From Actinomycetota bacterium (GTDB taxonomy: Bacteria > Actinomycetota > Acidimicrobiia > IMCC26256 > PALSA-610), in assembly GCA_030839005.1 (NCBI GenBank), contig JAUZEM010000405.1, positions 1-10,816 of the forward strand: a stretch of 10,816 bases of DNA, written 5' to 3'. Position 1 is the stretch's first letter, and each line of letters starts with the position of its first letter. Below, one piece after another: positions 1-6,106 of the stretch. Both the position numbers and the translations under genes were made by a program. Below the pieces are notes generated by a model. That model worked only from the letters and a program-made list of their open reading frames with translations. It had not been told where the DNA came from and searched no databases.

Positions 1-458
1 GGTTCTACGCGGAGCCGCCGTCGGCCAGCCGCATCACGCACGACAACTATCACACTGGCTTCATCCTCGACGCGATCATGATCTACGGCCGCGCGGCGGG
101 TAGTGACGAGTTCGAGAAGTCGTACCAACGCGGGATCGAGTTCTACGAGCGGCGACTGTTCGAGCCGGACGGCGCGGCCCGGTTCATGAGCGACCGTCAC
201 TACCCGATCGACATCCACGGCTGCGCGCAGGGCGTCATCACATTCTCACTCCGCCAACGACACGAGGGCGTCGGCGGCGCCATGGCCCGGAAGGTGCTCG
301 ACTGGACGATTACCAACATGTGGGACCCGACGAGCGCGTGGTTCTACTACCAGAAGCGGCCCCACTACCGAACGGCCATTCGCGAGCTGCGTTGGTGTCA
401 GGCGTGGATGTCGTGGGCGCTCGCGTGCCATCTCGAGATCTGCGGAGACGCGTCATGA
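1..458 (+). CDS. C-terminal part of an alpha-helical-barrel (six-hairpin glycosidase-like) protein, 5' end outside window
   Basis: An open frame runs from the window edge (first whole codon at 3) to TGA at 456-458, leaving 151 C-terminal residues; the true start lies upstream. The fragment is rich in aromatic and His residues, with blocks such as DNYHTGFILDAI, the start of a helix-rich repeat (FYERRLFEPDGAARFM) and YPIDIHGCAQGV. Alternating helices separated by short loops carrying conserved D, H, Y and W residues recall the (alpha/alpha) toroid proteins found in polysaccharide gene clusters. I place it there by resemblance only and cannot name a substrate or say whether it is a hydrolase, lyase or epimerase. 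The stop overlaps the next start (ATGA at 455-458), so it is translationally coupled to the methyltransferase that follows and shares its operon. The reading frame is certain; the family call is moderate. Confidence 0.75.
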   Translation, partial: FYAEPPSASRITHDNYHTGFILDAIMIYGRAAGSDEFEKSYQRGIEFYERRLFEPDGAARFMSDRHYPIDIHGCAQGVITFSLRQRHEGVGGAMARKVLDWTITNMWDPTSAWFYYQKRPHYRTAIRELRWCQAWMSWALACHLEICGDAS

Positions 459-1249
459 GAGGCTTCGCCGGTTGTGAGCTCTCGCTCGACGAGAGCCGGA
501 GCCGGTTCGAGCGTCTGTACGCGCGCGTGCTCGGCGCGCCCGCGAACGGCCTGCGCATCCGGTTGCGGCGCGTGCTGCCCGCGACCGAGGGTTCCTACGC
601 CGACATCCTCGACGCCGGATGCGGGCAGGGCGTCTTCAGCATGGAGCTCGCCAAGGCCCATCCGGAAGCACGCGTCGTCGGCATCGACATGGACCCGGTG
701 CTCGTCGAGCGCGCCAACGCCATCGCGCAACGCGCCGGGTTGACGAACTGCCGCTTCGAGGTCGGCGACGTCACCAAGCTCGACTATGACGCCGCGTTCG
801 ATCTCGTCGTGAGCGTCGACAACCTCGAGCACGTCGACGACGACGTCACCGCGCTGCGCGGCCTGATGCGAGCACTGCGCCCGGGCGGTCGAGCGGTCGT
901 TCACGTCCCTGGTTACGAGCGGCGCTGGCTCGTGTTCGGTCGGCGCGTCAATTTCGACGTCCCGGGTCACGTGCGTCCCGGCTACCGCACCAACGAGCTG
1001 GTCGAACGCCTGACCGGCGCCGGCTTCGACATCTCGTCATGCCAGTCGACGTACGGCACGATCGAGACGTTCACGAACAACATCTCCTACCTGATCACGG
1101 GCGCCGACCGGAAGCGCAAGGGCCTGTACGCCGTGGTGTTCCCGTTCCTGCTCGCGGTGTCGTGGCTCGGCAGGTCCTCCCGGCCGCAATGGGGCGCGGG
1201 CGTGCTGGCCACCGCGCATCGCCCCCGCCAACTCGCGGCGACGGGCTGA
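455..1249 (+). CDS. Class I SAM-dependent methyltransferase
   Basis: This 264-residue protein has the Rossmann-fold methyltransferase signature. Motif I is DAGCGQGVF (about residues 53-61), the acidic end of strand 2 is GIDMD (76-80), a GDV stretch with Asp105 follows, then FDLVVSVDNLEHV (115-127) and the post-motif LRPGG (141-145). The last 100 residues hold a more variable, basic and hydrophobic region (FPFLLAVSWLG) that probably forms the acceptor-binding cap. The start at 455 is preferred over upstream in-frame starts because it gives an ATGA overlap with the previous gene and because the fold begins soon after it. In this operon the acceptor is plausibly a sugar or a lipid-linked glycan, but the sequence does not show whether it is an O-, N- or C-methyltransferase. 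Confidence 0.9.
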   Translation: MRGFAGCELSLDESRSRFERLYARVLGAPANGLRIRLRRVLPATEGSYADILDAGCGQGVFSMELAKAHPEARVVGIDMDPVLVERANAIAQRAGLTNCRFEVGDVTKLDYDAAFDLVVSVDNLEHVDDDVTALRGLMRALRPGGRAVVHVPGYERRWLVFGRRVNFDVPGHVRPGYRTNELVERLTGAGFDISSCQSTYGTIETFTNNISYLITGADRKRKGLYAVVFPFLLAVSWLGRSSRPQWGAGVLATAHRPRQLAATG

Positions 1250-1254
1250 TCGCG

Positions 1255-2298
1255 ATGCGCGTCCTCATCGACATCCTCCATCCCGCCCACGTCCATTTCT
1301 TCCGCAACTTCCACAACGAGATGGAAGCGCGCGGCCACGAGCTGTACATCACCGCCCGCGCCAAGGACCGCTCGCTCGATCTGCTCGATCAGTACCACCT
1401 TCCCTACGACCACATCTCCGATCAGCTGAGCGGAGGCGCGGGGCTGGTCGTCGAGATGACCCAGCGCACCGGCCGCCTCCTGAAGGTGATGCGCCAGTTC
1501 CGCCCCGACGTCATGACGGGGATCATGGGCCCCTCAATCGCCGCTGCGGGAAAGCTCAAGCGCGTGCCCGCAGTCGTGTTCTACGACACCGAGTTCGCCA
1601 AGCAGACGAACTGGTTCGTGTACCCGTTGGCGCACAGCGTGTGCACGCCCGACTGCTATCAGGGAAAGGTCCGCGGCACGCACGTTGAGTACGCCGGCTA
1701 CCACGAGCTCGCGTATCTCCACCCGAACCGCTTCCGACCCGACGCCGGCCGCCTGGCCGCGTTCGGCCTAGGGGTCGACGAGCCCTACTCCCTCGTTCGT
1801 TTCGTTTCCTGGCAGGCCGTCCACGACAAGCGAGAGACGGGACTCAGCGGCGCGCAGAAACGCGACCTCGTCGACCGACTGGGCCGGCACGGGCGCGTGC
1901 TCATCTCCTCGGAGGCCGCGCTCCCCGCTGATCTCGCGCCGTACGAGGTCAAGGGTCCCGTCGAAGACATCCACCACCTGCTCGCCCACGCGCAACTGAT
2001 CGTGGGCGAGTCCGCGACGATGTCGTCGGAGGCCGCCGTGCTCGGCGTCCCGGCGGTGATGATCGCGACCTCGGGCCGCGGTTACACCGATGACGAGGAG
2101 CGCCGCTACGGATTGGTGCGGCACTTCACCGAGGATCAATACGACGACGCCGTCGCGACCATCGAGAAGCTGTTCGCCGATTCACCGCGCGAGCTCGGGC
2201 AGCTCGCGCGGCAACGGTTGCTTGCCGAAAAGATCGACGTCACGCGTTGGATGGTCGACTACTTCGAGTCCAACTTCGGCTCGGGACCGCGCCGCTGA
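1255..2298 (+). CDS. DUF354-family glycosyltransferase-like protein (GT-B / UDP-GlcNAc 2-epimerase-like fold)
   Basis: This 347-residue protein opens with MRVLIDILHPAHVHFF, with His9, Pro10, His12 and His14, which is the typical opening of DUF354 proteins. The C-terminal half has an AQLIVGESATMSSEAAVLG segment (Gly251-Glu252-Ser253) matching the nucleotide-sugar-binding half of two-domain GT-B and UDP-GlcNAc 2-epimerase-like folds. No transmembrane helix or signal peptide is visible, so it should act at the cytoplasmic side. The family has no settled biochemical function that I can cite; a glycosyltransferase or epimerase role in polysaccharide assembly is inferred from fold and neighbours. 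The ATG at 1255 lies 5 nt after the previous stop, with only a weak Shine-Dalgarno, as expected for a coupled operon gene. Its stop overlaps the next start (TGATG, 2296-2300). Confidence 0.85.
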   Translation: MRVLIDILHPAHVHFFRNFHNEMEARGHELYITARAKDRSLDLLDQYHLPYDHISDQLSGGAGLVVEMTQRTGRLLKVMRQFRPDVMTGIMGPSIAAAGKLKRVPAVVFYDTEFAKQTNWFVYPLAHSVCTPDCYQGKVRGTHVEYAGYHELAYLHPNRFRPDAGRLAAFGLGVDEPYSLVRFVSWQAVHDKRETGLSGAQKRDLVDRLGRHGRVLISSEAALPADLAPYEVKGPVEDIHHLLAHAQLIVGESATMSSEAAVLGVPAVMIATSGRGYTDDEERRYGLVRHFTEDQYDDAVATIEKLFADSPRELGQLARQRLLAEKIDVTRWMVDYFESNFGSGPRR

Positions 2299-4229
2299 TG
2301 TGTGGCATCGCGGGCACGCACGGCTTCGGTGATGCAACGCTCATCCGGGCGATGACCGACACGCTGATCTACCGCGGCCCGGACGGCGAGGGCTTCTACG
2401 TGGGCGATGGTGTCTGCCTCGGCAACCGGCGGCTGGCGATCCTCGACGTCGCGGGCGGCGCGCAACCGATGACGAACGAGGACGGCGATGTCATCGTCGT
2501 CTTCAACGGCTTGATCTACAACTACCCCGAGCTGCGCGAACACCTGCTGCGCCACGGGCACACGCTCCACACCGCATGTGACACCGAGATCCTCGCCCAC
2601 CTCTATGAAGAGGAAGGCATCGGTTTCGCGGCCAAGCTCAATGGCATCTTCGCGTTCGCCCTCTTCGATCGTCGCCGCCGCAAGCTGTTCATCGTGCGCG
2701 ACCCCGTCGGCGTCAAGCCGGTGGTCTACGCCGTGCGAGGCAACCAGGTGGCGTTCGCGTCGGAAGCGAAGGCGGTGCTCGCGAGCGGCATCGTCGGCGC
2801 GGAGCTCGACGAGGCAAGCCTTCACCTTTCGATGAACGTCCGCTACGTTCCCGGCGCCCGCACGCTGTTCCGCGGGATCCGGCGACTCTCGCCCGGGCAC
2901 GTCCTCGAGGTCACCGACGACGCGCCGCCGCGTGAATACGCGTACGCGAGCATCGACTGGACGCCCGACGAAACGCGAACCCGCGCCGAGTGGCTGGACG
3001 GCATCCGGAGCCACTACGAGCAGGCGGTCAAGCGCCAGCTGTTGGCGGATGTGCCGCTCGGTGTGTCGCTGTCCGGTGGGATCGACTCCAGCTCGGTGGT
3101 CGCAATGATCCGGCGAGCACACAGCGGCTCGATCAAGACGTTCACCCTGGGGTTCAACGAACCGCAAGACGAGCTCGACGACGCGCGCTTCGTCGCGGAG
3201 ACATTCGGGACCGACCACCACGAGCTCGTTCTGACCGAGCCGGTGCTCCCTTATCTCGCGGACGCGATCCGCCACACCGAGGAACCGAAGGTCAACTCGC
3301 TGCAGCTCTACCTCTTGCACCGTTACATCGGCGAACACGTCACGGTGGTGCTGTCGGGCTTGGGCGGCGACGAGCTGTTCGCCGGATACGACGTATACGG
3401 CTATCTGCAGCGCACCCGGCGGATCCGTTCCGGACTCACGGGCGCGGGTGTGCGCGCGCTCGCACCGGTCCTCGACTGGACGGCGCGGCGCGCGTCCACG
3501 CTCGGTCGTCCTCAAGTCGACCTGGCGGCCCGCAAGATCGAATGGCTCGCGGCGTCCGGCGATCCGGCGCGCCACTACCTGCTGCTCCGCAACGCCTGGG
3601 ACTTCAACGAGGTCCTGGTTCGGCGCGTGTACACACCGGAGTTCGCCGACCGTCTCCAAACGTCGACGCGTGACGAGTTCGACGAGTACTTCGATGGCGA
3701 CTCGCCGGTCGAGGCTCAGGTGCTCCGCGCCGAGTTCTCGACCAAGATGGTCTGCGACTTCCTCCACAACGAGGACACCATGTCGATGGCACACTCGGTG
3801 GAGTCGCGCGTTCCGCTCCTCGATCTCGAGCTCGTTCGCTTCGCCGCGCGCATTCCCGACGAGGTGCGGTTCGGCCGCGGCATGAAGGGTCTCCTGAAGG
3901 ACGCGATGCGGGGCGTGCTCCCCGACCGCGTGCTCGACAAGAAGAAGTGGGGCTTCACCTTCGATCCCGTCGAGCAATATCAAAAGGATCTGGGTCCGAT
4001 GGCGCGTGAGCTGTTGACACCCGACCGGCTCCGGGCATCGGGAATCTTCAATCCCGGATTCGTGCAGGCGGTGCTCGCCGCCAAGCCGCACCAGCGGCTG
4101 CGGTGGCACTACTTCCTGCTTTGGCAGATGATCGGCTTCGAGCTCTGGCACGAGACCTTCATCGGCTCGCCGGCGTCCACGGTGGCGTCGCGCCGTTCGG
4201 TACGATCCACTTCCGGAGAGGGAAGGTAG
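2298..4229 (+). CDS. asnB: AsnB-type asparagine synthase (glutamine-hydrolysing) / amidotransferase
   Basis: This 643-residue protein has two domains. The N-terminal class II glutamine amidotransferase starts MCGIAG, so Cys2 becomes the catalytic N-terminal nucleophile after Met removal; this fixes the start at 2298 rather than any upstream start. RGPDGEG (26-32), NRRLAILD (43-50) and CDTE (94-97) follow. The synthase domain carries the ATP pyrophosphatase loop SGGIDSS (259-265) and a second SGLGGDELFAGYD motif. The family makes an amide by transferring glutamine-derived ammonia to an AMP-activated carboxylate. In polysaccharide loci such proteins often amidate sugar acids or attached amino acids rather than make free asparagine, which fits its place here. 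One oddity is that the usual NGEIYN is NGLIYN (70-75): the Glu that helps bind the amino group of glutamine is Leu72. The symbol refers to the family, not to proven asparagine synthesis. Confidence 0.95.
   Translation: MCGIAGTHGFGDATLIRAMTDTLIYRGPDGEGFYVGDGVCLGNRRLAILDVAGGAQPMTNEDGDVIVVFNGLIYNYPELREHLLRHGHTLHTACDTEILAHLYEEEGIGFAAKLNGIFAFALFDRRRRKLFIVRDPVGVKPVVYAVRGNQVAFASEAKAVLASGIVGAELDEASLHLSMNVRYVPGARTLFRGIRRLSPGHVLEVTDDAPPREYAYASIDWTPDETRTRAEWLDGIRSHYEQAVKRQLLADVPLGVSLSGGIDSSSVVAMIRRAHSGSIKTFTLGFNEPQDELDDARFVAETFGTDHHELVLTEPVLPYLADAIRHTEEPKVNSLQLYLLHRYIGEHVTVVLSGLGGDELFAGYDVYGYLQRTRRIRSGLTGAGVRALAPVLDWTARRASTLGRPQVDLAARKIEWLAASGDPARHYLLLRNAWDFNEVLVRRVYTPEFADRLQTSTRDEFDEYFDGDSPVEAQVLRAEFSTKMVCDFLHNEDTMSMAHSVESRVPLLDLELVRFAARIPDEVRFGRGMKGLLKDAMRGVLPDRVLDKKKWGFTFDPVEQYQKDLGPMARELLTPDRLRASGIFNPGFVQAVLAAKPHQRLRWHYFLLWQMIGFELWHETFIGSPASTVASRRSVRSTSGEGR
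4201..4206 (+). promoter_or_regulatory. Candidate -10 box (TACGAT) for an internal promoter
   Basis: TACGAT near the 3' end of the asnB-like gene fits the actinobacterial TAnnnT -10 pattern. It would start transcription near 4213, giving a leader of about 24 nt that holds a good Shine-Dalgarno before the ATG at 4237. No TTGACA-like -35 is visible at the expected distance, so this is only a candidate for extra expression of the last gene of the operon. Confidence 0.3.
4215..4226 (+). promoter_or_regulatory. Ribosome binding site of the second methyltransferase
   Basis: The purine-rich GGAGAGGGAAGG lies 10 nt before the ATG at 4237 and overlaps the end of the asnB-like gene. It is by far the strongest ribosome binding site in block A, unlike the coupled, nearly SD-less starts before it, and it decides the start codon. 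Confidence 0.7.
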
Positions 4230-4236
4230 ACAGCGG

Positions 4237-4995
4237 ATGAAGCCCGAGCCCGATACCAGCGTTGCGACGGTCAAGGACTTCTGGGAGTCGCACGTCAACA
4301 ACGAGTACTACACCGACGCGACCCGCGCGACCGACGAATACTTCCGGGAGATCGAGGAGCGCCGATACGCGACGCACTACAACTTGCGCGATCTTTTCGC
4401 CAAGCTTGCCGGGAGCAAGGGCCGGCTGCTCGAAGTTGGCTGTGGGATCGGAGTCGACAGCATTCAGCTCGCAAAATGCGGGTTCGACGTGACCGCCGTC
4501 GACCTGACCGAGAGCGCACTACAGGTCGCCAAGGAGTTTGCCGCCCGGCGCGACGTCAATATCAACTTTCAGCTCGGTAACGCGGAGGGACTCGACTTCC
4601 CTGATGCGAGCTTCGATGTCGTGTACTCGTTCGGCGTGCTGCACCACACGCCCGACATCGAGAAAGCGGTCGCCGAGGTTCGGCGCGTGCTACGACCAGG
4701 TGGCTCTGCGTACGTAATGCTCTACCACCGCTACTCGCTGGTGAACCTGGTGCACCGCGCGTTCCGGTTGCCGTACGAGTCGCCGCGCGATCGCAAGGAC
4801 CACTGCCCGGTCGTGTACACGTTCAGCCGGCGCGGTGTACGCGAGCTGTTCGGCGCCTATTCGAACGTGTCGGTGCAGGCCGCGTATCCCTTCACCTACG
4901 GTTTCGGCCCGCTCACGACCAAGACGCCGCTCGGGCTTCGCCGGCCGCTCGGCCGTGCGTTCGGCTGGCACCTGATGATCCAAGCGTCGCGCTAG
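4237..4995 (+). CDS. Class I SAM-dependent methyltransferase
   Basis: This 252-residue protein has motif I LLEVGCGIGVD (about 64-74), the ribose-binding acid in VTAVDLT (Asp89), an NAEGLDF block, and FDVVYSFGVLHHTPD followed by LRPGG. It belongs to the Methyltransf_11/25-like group. The N-terminal helix segment (VKDFWESHVNNEYYT and an EYFREIEERRY stretch) is a lid-like cap that resembles methyltransferases of polysaccharide and natural-product clusters. The start at 4237 is set by a strong Shine-Dalgarno. It is unrelated in detail to the methyltransferase at 455-1249, so the operon carries two different methylation steps. The acceptor is unknown; a glycan building block or its lipid-linked form is the inference from context. 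The TAG stop abuts the stop of the convergent TMEM175-like gene with no spacer. Confidence 0.9.
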   Translation: MKPEPDTSVATVKDFWESHVNNEYYTDATRATDEYFREIEERRYATHYNLRDLFAKLAGSKGRLLEVGCGIGVDSIQLAKCGFDVTAVDLTESALQVAKEFAARRDVNINFQLGNAEGLDFPDASFDVVYSFGVLHHTPDIEKAVAEVRRVLRPGGSAYVMLYHRYSLVNLVHRAFRLPYESPRDRKDHCPVVYTFSRRGVRELFGAYSNVSVQAAYPFTYGFGPLTTKTPLGLRRPLGRAFGWHLMIQASR

Positions 4996-5574
4996 CTAGG
5001 CCGAGTCGATCCTCGACTCGATCCGTCGGTCGGGCACGAGCCACATGAGCGCGACAACCACGTACAGCCCGAGTGCGACCCACCGGTTCAAGAAGGCAAT
5101 CGGCACCGCCACGATGTAGATCACGGGCGAGATCTTGCCCTTCACGTCATTCCCGAGGGCGGTCGCGAGCGTCGAGTCCGGACCCTGCGCGGCGATGATC
5201 ACGGTCTTCAGGATGTAGTACGCGATCGCGGCCAAGAGGAGCACGCCGCCGTAGGCCGCGGTCGGGAGCGCGGCGAAGTGGTTCTCACCCATCCAGCCGG
5301 TGAAGAACGGGAACAGCGACAACCAGAACAGGAGATGGAGGTTCGCCCACAGGACGGCGCCGTTGATCCGCCGCGTGGCCATCAGTAGGTGGTGGTGGTT
5401 GTTCCAGTAGATACCGAGGTTGACGAAGCTGAGCACGTAGGTGACGAAGACCGGCGCGATCGGCCGGAGCGCGGACGCGTCGGAGCCGTGCGGGATCCGG
5501 AGCTCCAGCACCATGATCGTGATCAAGATCGCGATGACGCCGTCGCTGAAGGCCTGGACTCGATCCGTCTCCAC
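4996..5574 (-). CDS. TMEM175-like (DUF1211) membrane protein, putative cation channel
   Basis: This 192-residue protein begins METDRVQAFSDGVIAI (GTG start, read as Met). The R-x3-FSDGV-x-AI-x2-T signature in the first helix, ending in Glu24, defines TMEM175-type proteins, where this helix lines the pore. Further hydrophobic segments are seen at about 40-60, 72-95 (LFWLSLFPFF), 105-130, 150-163 and 165-183, consistent with the six-helix single-repeat bacterial form. Bacterial members are tetrameric cation channels, some with weak potassium selectivity; the actual ion here is unknown. An NHHHLL stretch (His at about 59-61) sits near the end of the second helix. The GTG lies 15 nt after the peroxiredoxin stop with a poor ribosome binding site, so expression probably depends on read-through from that gene. 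Confidence 0.88.
   Translation of the reverse strand: METDRVQAFSDGVIAILITIMVLELRIPHGSDASALRPIAPVFVTYVLSFVNLGIYWNNHHHLLMATRRINGAVLWANLHLLFWLSLFPFFTGWMGENHFAALPTAAYGGVLLLAAIAYYILKTVIIAAQGPDSTLATALGNDVKGKISPVIYIVAVPIAFLNRWVALGLYVVVALMWLVPDRRIESRIDSA
5002..5020. terminator. Possible hairpin terminator between convergent genes
   Basis: CGAGTCGA (5002-5009) and TCGACTCG (5013-5020) are perfect inverted repeats of 8 bp around a 3-nt loop, beginning 7 nt after the methyltransferase stop. The arms lie inside the last codons of the convergent TMEM175-like gene, since the two genes leave no intergenic room. No T-run follows on the plus strand, so if it terminates it is a GC-rich, tractless type. It may also be chance coding sequence. 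Confidence 0.35.
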
Positions 5575-5589
5575 GACGAGACCGACGGG

Positions 5590-6060
5590 CTAGCCCATGT
5601 CCTCGAGGACGCGCTCGACCTTGGGCACGGTGTCCTTCGGACTGATCTTGTAGAAAACGCCCGCCAGCTTGCCCTTCTCGTCGATAACGAACGCGGAGCG
5701 CACGATCCCCATGAACTTGCGCCCGTACAGCGACTTCTCGCCCCACACGCCGAAGGCCTCGGCGACCGCGTGGTCGGTGTCGGCGAGGAGAGGGAACCCG
5801 AGGCTGTACTTGTCGTCGAACTTCTTCTGCTTGTCGACCGGGTCCGGGCTGATACCGAACACGACGGCATTCAGCTTCTTCAGCTGCGGGAAGGCGTCGC
5901 GCAGGCTGCACGACTGTTGGGTGCAGCCGGGCGTGTCGGCCTTCGGGTAGAAGTAGACGACGACCCGATGACCCTTCGCGCCGGACAGCTTCACTGCCTT
6001 GCCGTTCTGGTCCTTCAGCGTGAACGCCGGTGCCTTGTCGCCGACGGCGAGTTTCGTCAT
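5590..6060 (-). CDS. bcp: Bcp-type thiol peroxidase (peroxiredoxin)
   Basis: This 156-residue protein is the usual length for bacterioferritin-comigratory protein/PrxQ. It has VGDKAPAFTLKDQNG at the N-terminus, then VVVYFYPKADTPGCTQQSC, with peroxidatic Cys46 in the TPGCT motif and resolving Cys51 five residues on, the atypical 2-Cys PrxQ arrangement. FGISPDPVDKQKKF and FPLLADTDHAVAEAFGVWGEK follow, and Arg near VRSAFVIDEKG completes the active site. It reduces hydroperoxides in the cytoplasm using thioredoxin-type donors. The ATG at 6060 has a GGAGGG ribosome binding site at 6065-6070. The gene lies upstream of the TMEM175-like gene in one transcript and diverges from the MFS gene across about 46 nt. 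Confidence 0.95.
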   Translation of the reverse strand: MTKLAVGDKAPAFTLKDQNGKAVKLSGAKGHRVVVYFYPKADTPGCTQQSCSLRDAFPQLKKLNAVVFGISPDPVDKQKKFDDKYSLGFPLLADTDHAVAEAFGVWGEKSLYGRKFMGIVRSAFVIDEKGKLAGVFYKISPKDTVPKVERVLEDMG

Positions 6061-6064
6061 CTGA

Positions 6065-6070
6065 CCCTCC
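6065..6070 (-). promoter_or_regulatory. Ribosome binding site of the peroxiredoxin gene
   Basis: On the minus strand GGAGGG sits 4 nt before the ATG at 6060. It is a near-consensus anti-SD match and settles the start. No convincing -10 box was found on the minus strand in the short divergent gap, so the promoter of this gene may lie inside the first codons of the MFS gene. Confidence 0.65.
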
Positions 6071-6093
6071 GGGATACCGATGGCGTGCGCCCG

Positions 6094-6099
6094 TAGCAT
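6094..6099 (+). promoter_or_regulatory. Candidate -10 box (TAGCAT) of a leaderless transcript
   Basis: TAGCAT fits TAnnnT and is followed by 7 nt and then an in-frame GTG at 6107, the geometry of a leaderless actinobacterial transcript. No Shine-Dalgarno precedes any of the possible starts (6080, 6098, 6107), which favours this reading. The same core with the same spacing class recurs at 8626. Confidence 0.4.
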
Positions 6100-6106
6100 G
6101 CCGCGC

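Noticed and set aside
2247..2297. Upstream in-frame start for the asnB-like protein
   Set aside because: The catalytic Cys must be residue 2 (MCGIAG), so translation starts at 2298.
2259..4301. A 680-codon open frame on the minus strand opposite the asnB-like gene
   Set aside because: The plus-strand protein has clear catalytic motifs throughout. The minus frame is a low-complexity Arg/Glu/Val-rich translation typical of high-GC antisense shadows.
5389..6096. A 235-codon plus-strand open frame over the peroxiredoxin and TMEM175-like genes
   Set aside because: Both minus-strand genes have diagnostic motifs (TPGCT with Cys46/Cys51; FSDGV). The plus frame shows none.
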